Below are positions 1-8,267 of a DNA stretch of 41,138 nucleotides, one piece after another. The notes beneath the pieces were generated by a model that was not told the DNA's origin, ran no database searches, and worked only from the letters and a program-made list of their open reading frames with translations. This stretch comes from Acidobacteriota bacterium (GTDB taxonomy: Bacteria > Acidobacteriota > Holophagae > Thermotomaculales > Thermotomaculaceae). The stretch spans positions 1 to 41,138 of the forward strand of contig JALSOA010000024.1 of assembly GCA_026986725.1 (NCBI GenBank), read 5' to 3'. Numbering within the stretch: position 1 is the first letter of the stretch; each line of letters opens with the position of its first letter. A program made the position numbers and the translations under genes.

Positions 1-69
1 TACTCTCCTTAAAATTAATTTGGTATATTGTGAACCGTAATCAAGGACTAACACGGCATTTTTCCTCAT
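1..69 (-). CDS. guaA: GMP synthase (glutamine-hydrolysing), N-terminal fragment
   Basis: Only the first 23 codons lie in the window; the gene runs off the left edge. The reverse strand from 69 reads MRKNAVLVLDYGSQYTKLI and then LRRV. This is the conserved opening of the class I glutamine amidotransferase domain of GMP synthase (family pattern VLVLDFGSQYTQLIARRV). The ATG directly follows the TAA stop of the upstream TIGR02757 gene, and a strong ribosome binding site GGAGGATTAA precedes it. The two genes are therefore probably co-transcribed. GuaA converts XMP to GMP using glutamine and ATP in the cytoplasm. The motif is unmistakable, but the catalytic Cys, His and Glu and the ATP-pyrophosphatase domain lie outside the window. 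Confidence 0.88.
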   Translation of the reverse strand, partial: MRKNAVLVLDYGSQYTKLILRRV

Positions 70-915
70 TTAATCCTCCGAATGATTTTTCTTTTTCATT
101 TTACCTTCCACACAAAAGGGCTGCAAATAACAGATATTACACCTTGCCCTTGAAATATCTTTGTTGCATATACCCTGTATCCCTGTATGGCACAATGAAA
201 AATCGTATTTTACAGGGTCATCCGGATCCAGTTGCCTCAGATAATCTGTAATCTCCATCGCTGTTTTTAAACTTGAGTTTTTTCGCTTTGTAAACCCCAG
301 TCTCCTTGATATCTTCAAAATATGGGTATCAAGAGGAATTATAAGTGAAGAAGGCTTTATTCTTTCACTCCAGAGACCAAAATCAACATTGTCCTTTCTA
401 ACCATCCATCGGAAAAAGAGGTTAAGCCTTTTACAGGGTGAACCTTTAGAAATATCAGGAATTAAATTGCTTTTCTTTAAAGCATAATTATTTTCAGAGT
501 ATGCCATCAAAGTTCGATGTATGTTGAGGGATGTTTGAAACACTCCATCTTCAACCATCTCAACAAGACGACCTTTCTCACTTAGATATTTTCCAATGGA
601 AGAGAGAAATTCAACAATTGCCTTTTCATCCACAAATCTGTAAACAAACCCCCTGAAATCCCTTTGCAAATCACTTTGAGAAACAGAAATTAAATAGAGG
701 TACGGCTCAAAATCCATGATCATAAAGATCTTGCTAAGGGTTTCAAGTATTTTGTTTACATTTCCAAAAGCAAAACATGCTGATATAAATGCGGCAACTT
801 CTATATCCTTTTCTTTGAGGAATTTATGCGGGAAAGAAACAGGGTCATTGGTTATCCTTTGTTCCGAATTCATTTCATTGTAAAGCCTGTCAAGCACTTT
901 CTTTAATTCTTTCAT
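70..915 (-). CDS. TIGR02757 (DUF2400) family protein, endonuclease III-like features
   Basis: A protein of 281 aa recognised by the family hallmark CKRLNLFFRWMVRKDNVDFG near residues 155-175. The family has no firmly established function. The C-terminal third looks like a HhH-GPD DNA glycosylase: IIPLDTHILKISRRLG resembles the catalytic-Asp segment of endonuclease III (VDTHIFRV). It is followed by four cysteines spaced C-X8-C-X2-C-X5-C, close to the C-X6-C-X2-C-X5-C iron-sulphur motif of Nth. I see no helix-hairpin-helix with a catalytic lysine. I start at the ATG at 915, which gives the usual MKELKKVLDRLY opening, rather than the in-frame TTG at 957. It lies directly upstream of guaA and is divergent from the gene at 978. 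There is no clear ribosome binding site. Family call is strong; the enzymatic role is inference. Confidence 0.85.
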   Translation of the reverse strand: MKELKKVLDRLYNEMNSEQRITNDPVSFPHKFLKEKDIEVAAFISACFAFGNVNKILETLSKIFMIMDFEPYLYLISVSQSDLQRDFRGFVYRFVDEKAIVEFLSSIGKYLSEKGRLVEMVEDGVFQTSLNIHRTLMAYSENNYALKKSNLIPDISKGSPCKRLNLFFRWMVRKDNVDFGLWSERIKPSSLIIPLDTHILKISRRLGFTKRKNSSLKTAMEITDYLRQLDPDDPVKYDFSLCHTGIQGICNKDISRARCNICYLQPFCVEGKMKKKNHSED

Positions 916-942
916 ACAACAGAGATTATCCGATAAAATACT

Positions 943-971
943 TTGAAATAAAAGCAAAAAATTGTTAGAGT
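943..971 (+). promoter_or_regulatory. Putative promoter ending 6 nt before the ATG at 978
   Basis: TTGAAA (943-948), a 17-nt spacer and TAGAGT (966-971) form a plausible sigma-70 type promoter. The -10 ends only six nucleotides before the ATG at 978, so transcription would start at or next to the start codon. No Shine-Dalgarno sequence is present, which fits a leaderless mRNA. Confidence 0.45.
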
Positions 972-977
972 AAAGAC

Positions 978-2045
978 ATGAAACCGAGATATTTCATACT
1001 GTTGATTACAATCATATTAATCCTGGCAGTAAATACAGGCTTCTTTTTTGCCCTGACTAACACCGGTAAAACAGAAAACCTGACTCAAATAACCAGAACA
1101 ATCAAGGTTGAAAATATGTCTCTAAACATACCTGCAGGTATTGTAAAAGATAAGACTGTAAATTCAGAGGGATGGTCGATTCATCAGTTCAGAAAAGGAG
1201 AACTCTTCTTTAGAATCTCCATCACAAAAGGAAATGAACAGAATGTAAAGGTTATAGTAAAAAATTATTTAAAAATAAGCAAAGTTCCGAAAAAGGAAAG
1301 GTTCTGTATCTCTAAATGGTGTTATTTAAAGAGGATTAATGAAATGTCATCAGCATTTTACTTTATCAACCAAAGCCAAAATAAAACTCATTATGTTTTT
1401 ACCTTCTTATTAAATGGGGAAATATATTACATAGATCTTTTTGCTCCTTCACAAAGTGTAAAATTCAAAAGGTTGTTTGATAAAGCAATACTTTCAATTA
1501 AATACTCTAATTACCCTGTTTTCAACAATAGAAAAAGAAAACTGTTACAAAAAGAACTGGAAAAGATTTGCATGGATACCTACTTTTTACTTTGCTATTC
1601 AGAAGGAATATTTATGGGAGTTATACCTGCAATAATTGAATTGTCAATTGTTTTCTTGTTTTTTCTGGGTATGAGAGGAATGGGGAATCTCCCTGAAGAC
1701 ATCGTATCATCAGGTATAATACCTGTTTACAGTGAAGCATCAATTGATACCGTGGCAAAATCATTTTCAAAAAGGCAATGGTTTTTGACCGCCCTCATTG
1801 TAGATAACAAAGGACTTAGATTTTATTACAGAAAAAAAGAATTCTTGTTTGTCTCAATTGAAGAAGCAAAAAACAAAATTAAAAAAGGAAAATCTATAGT
1901 CGGAAGGTATCTTGAAATTGAAACTGAAAACAAAGAATTAAAACATAAACCACTAAGCCTTAAATCCAGACTTATTAAGAAGATAATTTTAAGATTTTAC
2001 ATTAAGGATATTGACAGAGTTCTGGCAATAATAAAGGGGTTGTAA
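978..2045 (+). CDS. Unknown membrane-anchored protein
   Basis: A protein of 355 aa that I do not recognise. Residues about 5-27 form a hydrophobic helix with a short basic start (MKPR), serving as an uncleaved anchor or signal. Residues about 37-175 form a polar, beta-rich stretch with two cysteines (in FCISKWCYL), probably outside the membrane. A second helix lies at about 212-235 (VIPAIIELSIVFLFFLG), followed by a basic, lysine-rich C-terminal part of about 120 residues that is probably cytoplasmic. It ends 3 nt from the convergent mreB gene, with no terminator visible between them. It has no close functional partner here, and the strand differs from all neighbours. No Shine-Dalgarno precedes the ATG. 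No function is proposed. Confidence 0.75.
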   Translation: MKPRYFILLITIILILAVNTGFFFALTNTGKTENLTQITRTIKVENMSLNIPAGIVKDKTVNSEGWSIHQFRKGELFFRISITKGNEQNVKVIVKNYLKISKVPKKERFCISKWCYLKRINEMSSAFYFINQSQNKTHYVFTFLLNGEIYYIDLFAPSQSVKFKRLFDKAILSIKYSNYPVFNNRKRKLLQKELEKICMDTYFLLCYSEGIFMGVIPAIIELSIVFLFFLGMRGMGNLPEDIVSSGIIPVYSEASIDTVAKSFSKRQWFLTALIVDNKGLRFYYRKKEFLFVSIEEAKNKIKKGKSIVGRYLEIETENKELKHKPLSLKSRLIKKIILRFYIKDIDRVLAIIKGL

Positions 2046-2048
2046 TCT

Positions 2049-3086
2049 CTATTCTTCCAGTGATATCTTCCTCAAAAGGTCAATATTCGTAAGCATCATG
2101 CCCGTACCCATAACAACGCAGGTCAATGGGTCTTCTGCAAGGGATACAGGCAACCCTGTTTCTTCCCTCAACTTTTTGTCCAGATTTTTAAGTAAAGAAC
2201 CACCCCCAGCAAGAACAATGCCTCTGTCAACTATGTCCGCCGCAAGCGCTGGCGGAGTTTTTTCAAGGGTTATTTTCACCGTTTCAATTATTTTATCAAC
2301 AACAGGCTTTAATGCCTCCCTTGCCTCTTCATCTGTCAATACAATGCTTTTGGGTAAGCCTGAATCAAGGTCTCTTCCTTTAACTTCCATCTCAAGGGGT
2401 TTATCAAGAGGAAAAGCCGATCCAATATTAATCTTGACCTCCTCTGCAGTCCTTTCTCCAAGCAACAACCTGTACTTCTTTTTAACAAAGGTTATAATAG
2501 CCTGATCCATTGCATTTCCGGCCTCTCTTAACGATTTACTGTAAACAATTCCAGCAAGAGAGATTACAGCAACATCAGTTGTACCACCACCAATATCAAC
2601 TATCATATTTCCAACAGGCTCAACTATTGGAAGACCTGCACCAATTGCAGCAACCATGGCCTGCTCAACAAGGTACACCTCTGAAGCACCTGCCTTCAAA
2701 GCACTTTCTTTTACAGCCTTTCTTTCAACCTGAGTAATCTCAGAGGGAACAGAGATTATTATCCTTGGTCTTAAGAAAAAACTCCTGTTATGTGCTTTTT
2801 TAATAAAGTAATCAAGCATCCTCTCAGCAATCTCAAAATCAGCAATAACTCCATCTTTCATAGGTCTTATTGCAACAATGTTTGCAGGGGTTTTACCAAG
2901 CATCTCCTTGGCATCCTTACCAACAGCCTCAACCTTATTATTTCTCTTATTTATTGCAACAATGGACGGCTCTCTCACAACAATACCTTTGTTTTTTACA
3001 TAAACAAGGGTGTTAGCCGTTCCAAGGTCAATCGCAAGGTCATTTGAAAATAAACTCAACCAACTTGAAACATCAAATAAACCCAT
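2049..3086 (-). CDS. mreB: Rod shape-determining actin homologue MreB
   Basis: A protein of 345 aa, the usual length for MreB. The N-terminus MGLFDVSSWLSLF is the amphipathic membrane-binding segment. It is followed by the actin-fold phosphate 1 motif (DLAIDLGTANTLVYVK), the phosphate 2 motif (VDIGGGTTDVAVISLAG) and the adenosine motif (IVLAGGGSLLKNLD). MreB forms ATP-dependent filaments on the inner membrane that organise lateral wall synthesis. I start at the ATG at 3086 because GGAGAAAAGT precedes it; an upstream extension to 3134 would add 16 residues not seen in the family. mreC and mreD do not follow: the next gene downstream is convergent. A promoter candidate lies at 3118-3147. Confidence 0.95.
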   Translation of the reverse strand: MGLFDVSSWLSLFSNDLAIDLGTANTLVYVKNKGIVVREPSIVAINKRNNKVEAVGKDAKEMLGKTPANIVAIRPMKDGVIADFEIAERMLDYFIKKAHNRSFFLRPRIIISVPSEITQVERKAVKESALKAGASEVYLVEQAMVAAIGAGLPIVEPVGNMIVDIGGGTTDVAVISLAGIVYSKSLREAGNAMDQAIITFVKKKYRLLLGERTAEEVKINIGSAFPLDKPLEMEVKGRDLDSGLPKSIVLTDEEAREALKPVVDKIIETVKITLEKTPPALAADIVDRGIVLAGGGSLLKNLDKKLREETGLPVSLAEDPLTCVVMGTGMMLTNIDLLRKISLEE

Positions 3087-3117
3087 ACTTTTCTCCAGAC
3101 TCAGTTTGTCATTTATT

Positions 3118-3147
3118 ATCATAAGGTAAAACACACCTTAATTGCAA
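3118..3147 (-). promoter_or_regulatory. Putative mreB promoter with an internal inverted repeat
   Basis: On the minus strand TTGCAA (3142-3147) and TATGAT (3118-3123) are separated by 18 nt. The spacer and the edge of the -10 hold a perfect inverted repeat, TAAGGT-N7-ACCTTA (3122-3140), which could be an operator. It gives a leader of about 25-30 nt that contains the mreB ribosome binding site. The promoter and operator are both read from pattern only. Confidence 0.4.
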
Positions 3148-3198
3148 TAATTATTTAATATTTTTTTCACTTTTGATTGTTTTTACACCAGATCAATA

Positions 3199-4590
3199 TC
3201 ACTCGGTGCTAACAACAGCGTACTTTGTTATCCTGGTTTCATTACCTGCTGCATCCCTTGCAATAATATTTATTGTGTTTTTGCCATTTTGATACATCTT
3301 CTGAATATATGAGAATTTTCCGTCTCTGTCCACCTCAACAAGGTGATTGTTGATTATAAGGGTAACTCCAGGCTCTGTTTTCCCGGTTACAATCACAACA
3401 GAACCAAAAACATTTAGTTTCTCTATTTTAATTTCAGGCGGGGTATTATCGATAAAGTTACTTTGTTTTCCAGAGATAACAGTAAACCTTATAGGCTCAC
3501 AAAACTGGCCCCTTTCATTCACATTGTTTATCGCCGCAACCCTCCAGAAATATGTTCCATTGTTTAGCACCGGTAAAATAAGAGTTGTTCCGCTGTATCC
3601 AAACCTGTTTATAATGAGGTCAGCAAACAAATTGTCTTTAGCAAGCTGAAAACAGTAACCTGCCACATTGAAAGTCGGAGTCCATTTAAAAACTATATTC
3701 GCCCTTTTATTTCTATCAATACTTGACATATTGATGGGCTCTTCAGCCCTTGGAGCAGGGGGGACCTTGAATCTTGAATAAGAACCGTTTAAAAGATCTA
3801 TTCGTGCCATCAATCCTGTGGTCAGATCAAATATGTCAACCCCACCTTTTACAAACACCTGAACATTTCCGTCATAACAGAATACCGCCAGTTTTTTACC
3901 ATTCTCTCTAACCTGAATTTCAGCAGAGGTGTTTCCCTTAAACTTTACAGCAGTACCCTTTACAATAATAGAAAAATCCTGAACAAAATCACTTAAACCC
4001 AGAGTTTCTATCCCGACTGCTCCCTTTAAAACCTTTACCTTTATCTCCAACAAATTCTTCTCCCTCTCTTCTTTCACCCTCTCAAAAACAACAGTAGAGT
4101 TGGATTTAATGGTAAATATGGAACCATCGAGAAAAGCAACCTTGCATGCACTTTTTTCTCCGCATTTTATCACATCTTTCTCTCTTATCCTTGTGTCTAT
4201 TTCTGCCTTAATAAGGTTATTACCACCACCAAGTATATGAACATCTCCAATATATTCAGATATGTGTGCTTCAGAAATAAAAGAGCTTTTCCTTTTTTCA
4301 ACAATCTTTTTCGCAAAATCTCCCATCCTTTTTATCATCTTTTCAGCCTTATCAAGCCTGTATTCAACAATCTCTCTGTGAATTTCATCTGCACTTTCAA
4401 GCATTTTAAAGAACTCTGCTCTGTTTGTGGTGAAGGAGATGTATGGATAAGCCTTTTGCATCAGAATCAATGACTGGTAAAAATGCTTTACAACTATCTT
4501 TTGCCTTGTCTTTTGAACTCCATAGTAACTTAAAATTATAACCGGAACCAGAACAATTAAAATAGCAAAAAAATATTTCACATATTTCAT
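3199..4590 (-). CDS. FecR-domain protein with Ig/FN3-like C-terminal domains
   Basis: A protein of 463 aa. One N-terminal membrane helix (residues about 4-24, rich in I, L and V) is followed by a charged helical stretch to about residue 105. Next comes a FecR-type domain (about 110-235) marked by GDVHILGGG, IREKDVIKCGEKSACKVAFL, DGSIFTIKSNSTV and VLKGAVGIETLG. Then come a fibronectin/Ig-like domain (about 290-375, with NNGTYFWRVAAIN) and a last beta domain (about 388-463) resembling the glucodextranase B type, with TGKTEPGVTLIINN and ARDAAGNETRI. Such proteins are usually exposed in the periplasm. I start at ATG 4590 because GAGGGATTACTT precedes it. It lies between selB and mreB on the same strand, with about 70 nt before it. 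It is not the FecR regulator of a sigma factor/anti-sigma pair, as no sigma factor is adjacent. Precise role unknown. Confidence 0.8.
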   Translation of the reverse strand: MKYVKYFFAILIVLVPVIILSYYGVQKTRQKIVVKHFYQSLILMQKAYPYISFTTNRAEFFKMLESADEIHREIVEYRLDKAEKMIKRMGDFAKKIVEKRKSSFISEAHISEYIGDVHILGGGNNLIKAEIDTRIREKDVIKCGEKSACKVAFLDGSIFTIKSNSTVVFERVKEEREKNLLEIKVKVLKGAVGIETLGLSDFVQDFSIIVKGTAVKFKGNTSAEIQVRENGKKLAVFCYDGNVQVFVKGGVDIFDLTTGLMARIDLLNGSYSRFKVPPAPRAEEPINMSSIDRNKRANIVFKWTPTFNVAGYCFQLAKDNLFADLIINRFGYSGTTLILPVLNNGTYFWRVAAINNVNERGQFCEPIRFTVISGKQSNFIDNTPPEIKIEKLNVFGSVVIVTGKTEPGVTLIINNHLVEVDRDGKFSYIQKMYQNGKNTINIIARDAAGNETRITKYAVVSTE

Positions 4591-4659
4591 AAGTAATCCC
4601 TCAACCTTTTCTTTTATTTTGAAATAAAAAGGAAATATTTTCAAGTACAAATGGGGGGA

Positions 4660-6525
4660 TTATCCAATAAGTTTTCTTTTATCACCATTTTTAAAGGTAA
4701 TACCCTCCCCGTCAAGATGTTCAAGAAGTGAAATCAGGTACCTCCTGGACAGGTTAAAAAGAGGTTTTACATCCTGTATGGTAAATTCGCCGTGTTTTAA
4801 AGCAAAGTCCCTGATCTTGCTTAAAAAACTCAAATAATGTTCTTTGTAAAGGTAAAACTCCGAATTCACCCTCACAATAAGCCCCCTCTCCTGCAAAGTT
4901 GATATTATGTCTTTCAACAGTCCTTCATCTTTAAACTCTTTTTTCAGGATATTCATCATTGGGGGGTTCAAACCCCCTTTTTTTAAAAGAGATAAAAACC
5001 TCTGAAACTCTTTTGTTTCTTCAACATTCATTTTAACTTTAAATCCCGGCAGCCTTACAACCTCTCCATCTTTCACAAGTTTTCTTTTTTCAGCCAGACT
5101 ATCGATCACAGATTTTTCTTTTTCACTGAAATATGCAAGGGGGATCCCCTTTTTTCTCGGATTTTTTTTATGGAAATCTTTAACCCTTTCAAGAATTGAT
5201 CTGGAGAGTTTCTTAAAGTGTTCCATAAAAAAGATCATGTCTTTTAAAATTACAACAACTCCTTTTTGCTTCAATTCTTTTACAATGGATTCAAAAACAG
5301 GTAAATTCAAAAAAAGCCTCTCCCTCAAAAACTCCTTCTCCATAGTGCCTTCTTCTTTCAAGATAGCAGTGGCAACATTTATAAATCCTTCTACATCCTT
5401 AGCCATCAATGGTTCAATACCCCTGTATCCCTTTCTCTTAAAGGGTCTATTGTCAAGGACAACCCCTCCTCCAACTGTAAAAAGCGGAGAGAAATGCCTG
5501 ATTATAAATCTCTGCCCAGTATAGCAGACGACAGGCTGTTCAAACCTCAATTGACAGTAAGTAGTAAAGGGGAGAGAGTATTGTCTTTTTTCAAGTAACT
5601 TTACCCTTGCAATCACATCCTGAGTGCCTATATTCACCCTGACCCTGGTCATATCTTTAAAAAGTCGGTAACCTGACACAATCTTTATTTTTGCATCAAC
5701 TATTTGAGTGGTAAGGTCAAGAGAATCTTTAAGAGCAACAAAGCCTCTCTTAATCTCCTCTTTTTTAAAATCAGGTAAATTCAAAGCGGTTCTCTTTTTT
5801 GCACAAATCGAATCAACCATTTCTCCATGAGTGTTTATCGATCTTATTTTTCCACTTTTTCTCAAAGGAAGGACAAAGACTTTATCCCCCAAATTCAAAC
5901 AACCTGACATCAATGTCCCTGTGACAACCGTTCCATACCCTTTAATTGTAAAACTCCTGTCTATGTTAATAAACGGTGGTCTCAAATCGGTAAAATTGTT
6001 TATTGAGCGGGAAAAATCAAATAGAAATGACTTTAACTCCTCAATTCCGGTACCGTCAATAGCATTCACCCTGAACACTTTATCTATCTTCAGGGATGCA
6101 GAATTAAACAACTCCTCTATTTCAATCTCAACAAGGGAAAGCATATCTTCATCCACAAGATCAATCTTTGTTATAACAGGAAAGATGTTTTTAACTCCAA
6201 GGAGGGTCAATATTTCAAAGTGTTCTTTGGTCTGTGGCATAACAGATTCATCTGCAGCCACAACAAGTATGGCAAAATCTATTGAATGAACACCTGCAAG
6301 CATATTTGTAACAAAATCTTTATGCCCCGGAACATCAATAAAACTAACAGACAGATCATCTTTATCCATGTGGGCAAAGCCAATATCTATTGTAATCCCT
6401 CGTTCCTTTTCTTCCTTCCACCTGTCTGCATCAATACCAGTCAATTTATAAACAAGGGTTGTTTTACCATGATCAATGTGACCTGCCGTTCCAACAATAA
6501 CCTGTTTCTCAGGAATTCTCTTCAT
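4660..6525 (-). CDS. selB: Selenocysteine-specific elongation factor SelB
   Basis: A protein of 621 aa that binds GTP and Sec-tRNA(Sec) and delivers it to UGA codons marked by SECIS hairpins. It has all the GTPase motifs: G1 GHIDHGKT (residues 15-22), G2 RGITI (42-46), G3 DVPGH (64-68) and G4 TKID. EF-Tu-like domains 2-3 follow ([20 protein letters not shown]), then domain 4 made of winged helices. The last winged helix ends with [19 protein letters not shown] and NGDKRKLIG, the pattern of the RNA-binding SelB tail. The start is ATG 6525, with GAGGAAGAAA before it, overlapping the end of cysE by 17 nt. selA, selC and selD are not in the window, and I see no gene here with an internal in-frame TGA. 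The length and tail are normal for the family. Confidence 0.95.
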   Translation of the reverse strand: MKRIPEKQVIVGTAGHIDHGKTTLVYKLTGIDADRWKEEKERGITIDIGFAHMDKDDLSVSFIDVPGHKDFVTNMLAGVHSIDFAILVVAADESVMPQTKEHFEILTLLGVKNIFPVITKIDLVDEDMLSLVEIEIEELFNSASLKIDKVFRVNAIDGTGIEELKSFLFDFSRSINNFTDLRPPFINIDRSFTIKGYGTVVTGTLMSGCLNLGDKVFVLPLRKSGKIRSINTHGEMVDSICAKKRTALNLPDFKKEEIKRGFVALKDSLDLTTQIVDAKIKIVSGYRLFKDMTRVRVNIGTQDVIARVKLLEKRQYSLPFTTYCQLRFEQPVVCYTGQRFIIRHFSPLFTVGGGVVLDNRPFKRKGYRGIEPLMAKDVEGFINVATAILKEEGTMEKEFLRERLFLNLPVFESIVKELKQKGVVVILKDMIFFMEHFKKLSRSILERVKDFHKKNPRKKGIPLAYFSEKEKSVIDSLAEKRKLVKDGEVVRLPGFKVKMNVEETKEFQRFLSLLKKGGLNPPMMNILKKEFKDEGLLKDIISTLQERGLIVRVNSEFYLYKEHYLSFLSKIRDFALKHGEFTIQDVKPLFNLSRRYLISLLEHLDGEGITFKNGDKRKLIG

Positions 6526-7123
6526 TTTCTTCCTCAACAACCTTGTGTTCAATGGACTTTCGGTGCCTCAACTTGCAGTAATTGCCTATTTTTTTCCCGT
6601 TTATTTTAATGACAACAGCAGGGTGACCAACAGCAGTTGCATTTGGAGGAATTGAATCAAGAACAACCGAATCAGCACCTATCTTTGAATTTTCACCAAC
6701 CACAACAGGCCCCAAAATCTTTGCCCCTGCCCCTACAAAAACATTGTTTTTCAAAGTGGGATGCCTTTTTTTACCCTTTTCATTTCCTCTGCCTCCAAGG
6801 GTCACCTGATGGAAAAGAACACAGTAATCACCTATCTCAGCGGTTTCCCCAATTACTGTTCCCATACCATGGTCAATAAAAACCCCCTTTCCAATCTTTG
6901 CACCGGGGTGAATCTCAATCCCTGTCAAAAAGCGGTTAATGTGAGACAAAAAGCGGGGAATTACAGGAATTCTCAACTTCCACAAGAAGTGAACAAACCT
7001 GTGAAATGTTATTGCATGAAGTCCAGGATATGTTAACAAAACTTCAATGATGCCTGTTGCAGCAGGATCGTTTTTAAATACAGCCTTTATATCCTCCTGA
7101 AAGGTTTTGAAAAAGGAAAACAT
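6509..7123 (-). CDS. cysE: Serine O-acetyltransferase
   Basis: A protein of 204 aa, typical of the short bacterial form. It makes O-acetylserine from serine and acetyl-CoA, the first step of cysteine synthesis. A helical N-terminal region ([18 protein letters not shown]) is followed by a left-handed beta-helix of hexapeptide repeats from about residue 70 ([37 protein letters not shown]). DHGMG holds the catalytic His, and the loop [14 protein letters not shown] follows. The C-terminal tail is charged and slightly long. The ATG lies one nucleotide after the mglA stop, and its own ribosome binding site is weak, suggesting translational coupling. The 3' end overlaps selB. No cysK is nearby. Confidence 0.93.
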   Translation of the reverse strand: MFSFFKTFQEDIKAVFKNDPAATGIIEVLLTYPGLHAITFHRFVHFLWKLRIPVIPRFLSHINRFLTGIEIHPGAKIGKGVFIDHGMGTVIGETAEIGDYCVLFHQVTLGGRGNEKGKKRHPTLKNNVFVGAGAKILGPVVVGENSKIGADSVVLDSIPPNATAVGHPAVVIKINGKKIGNYCKLRHRKSIEHKVVEEENEENS

Positions 7124-7124
7124 A

Positions 7125-7703
7125 TCATCTCAATGTTTGAAGCACCTGCTTTGCACAAGCCTTAAATGTTTCAAAAACCCCCAATCCCTGTATTGCAATA
7201 GCCTCAAAGTATGGTTCACCCTTGTACCTTAATTCCTTTAATAGTTCTTCAACCGGGACAGCATTCGGTAAGTCCCTCTTGTTCAACTGCAAAACATAGG
7301 GGATTGTATCAAGGCTTAAATTATTCTCAATTAAATTTTCCTGCAGATTTTCAAGAGACTCTATATTAGCTTCGAATCTCTCTTCCTGAGAGTCTGCAAC
7401 AAAGATAACACCATCTGCACCTTTTAAAATTAACTTCCTTGAAGCATTATAAAAAACCTGACCGGGAACAGTATACAACTGGAATTTAACCTTAAAACCA
7501 TGGATGGTACCGATATCAATAGGCAGAAAATCAAAGTAAAGTGTTCTATCTGTCTCTGTTGCAAGGGAGATCATCTTCCCTTTTCTTTCCTCTGCTGTTT
7601 TTGTATAAATATACTGCAAATTGGTGGTTTTTCCACATAAACCCGGACCATAATATACAATTTTACAATTGATCTCTTTAGCAGCGTGGTTTATAAAAGC
7701 CAT
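7125..7703 (-). CDS. mglA: MglA-type small Ras-like GTPase (cell polarity/gliding)
   Basis: A protein of 192 aa matching Myxococcus MglA in length and motifs. The P-loop GPGLCGKTT covers residues 19-27. The family-typical NLQYIYTKT follows, then the switch region with [15 protein letters not shown]. The G3 equivalent is [14 protein letters not shown], and LQLNKRDLP is the NKxD base-recognition motif. In Myxococcus, MglA-GTP sits at the leading pole and drives polarity of motility systems. The partner GTPase-activating protein MglB is encoded just upstream, with 2 nt between stop and start. The ribosome binding site is poor, consistent with coupling. In non-gliding bacteria this pair often has an unknown role, so motility should not be assumed. 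Confidence 0.93.
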   Translation of the reverse strand: MAFINHAAKEINCKIVYYGPGLCGKTTNLQYIYTKTAEERKGKMISLATETDRTLYFDFLPIDIGTIHGFKVKFQLYTVPGQVFYNASRKLILKGADGVIFVADSQEERFEANIESLENLQENLIENNLSLDTIPYVLQLNKRDLPNAVPVEELLKELRYKGEPYFEAIAIQGLGVFETFKACAKQVLQTLR

Positions 7704-7705
7704 GG

Positions 7706-8206
7706 TTAAATATCGCCGAAAAGTTTATCTATATCGTCTTCTGTAATCTCAGCAAATGGCGACTCGTATTTATCGGAATCCCCAACCTGCTTCTTTGCCT
7801 TTTCTTCTATAAGGTCAAAGATCTTTTCAAGTTCCTGAGACGCCTTTTTAACCCTTAATCTCACAAGACCCAATGTCGCCTTGTTGTCAAAAATAACGAC
7901 TAAAATACCCCTCTTGCCCACTATTGATATGTGAAGATTATCTCTCTCACCTTCATGAAAAAGAAGAGAGAACTCCTTCTCGCCTATCAGTTTAGCAAGC
8001 CCATCCGTTGCTGCAACATTTCCCGCAGTCAAAGAGGCAAGGGAGGTTGCATCAATATTCCCAAGATCTCCTGCTCCAGCTATCTGTTGACCGTTTTTAT
8101 CCACCAGAAATACTATCTTTGAACCGCTTTCCTCTTTCAACCTTTCAATGATCTCTTTAAGTTTGTTGTACTCTTCTTCAAACATTACAAAATCCGGTAA
8201 AGCCAT
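7706..8206 (-). CDS. mglB: MglB-type roadblock/LC7 protein, GAP of MglA
   Basis: A protein of 166 aa with a roadblock/LC7 fold. IVFLVDKNGQQIAGAGDLG, the block of alternating Ala/Thr/Leu after it (TSLASLTAGNVAATDGLAKL) and LLFHEGERDNLHISIVG are typical of MglB. The C-terminus is an acidic extension (ITEDDIDKLFGDI) of the kind that contacts MglA. MglB dimers stimulate GTP hydrolysis by MglA. I chose ATG 8206 because AAGGGGA then sits 6-7 nt upstream; the ATG at 8212 would be too close to it. It is the first gene of the unit mglB-mglA-cysE-selB, with a -10 element at 8236-8241. Confidence 0.9.
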   Translation of the reverse strand: MALPDFVMFEEEYNKLKEIIERLKEESGSKIVFLVDKNGQQIAGAGDLGNIDATSLASLTAGNVAATDGLAKLIGEKEFSLLFHEGERDNLHISIVGKRGILVVIFDNKATLGLVRLRVKKASQELEKIFDLIEEKAKKQVGDSDKYESPFAEITEDDIDKLFGDI

Positions 8207-8235
8207 AAGCATTCCCCTTTTTCTAACTGAATTTT

Positions 8236-8241
8236 ATTATA
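8236..8241 (-). promoter_or_regulatory. Putative -10 element of the mglB-mglA-cysE-selB unit
   Basis: A perfect TATAAT lies on the minus strand 29 nt upstream of the mglB ATG, in the only sizeable gap between holA and mglB. The -35 region is a T-run and poor. I infer that transcription of the four overlapping or abutting genes starts here. Confidence 0.45.
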
Positions 8242-8267
8242 ATACAGTTTTTAAGAAAAAAAAATAT

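Noticed and set aside
955-957. TTG start for the TIGR02757 gene
   Set aside because: It would add 14 residues (LLFQSIL...) that are not typical, and the ATG at 915 gives the usual start of the family.
2098-3047. Plus-strand open frames across the mreB gene
   Set aside because: They lie antisense to a fully conserved MreB reading frame and encode no recognisable product.
3199-4590. Direct FecR anti-sigma regulator
   Set aside because: No sigma factor or TonB-dependent receptor is adjacent, and the protein has FN3-like and beta-sandwich domains not found in FecR of that system.
4660-8206. A hidden selenoprotein gene with in-frame TGA next to selB
   Set aside because: All genes around selB are complete with normal stops, and gaps between them are too short for another coding region.
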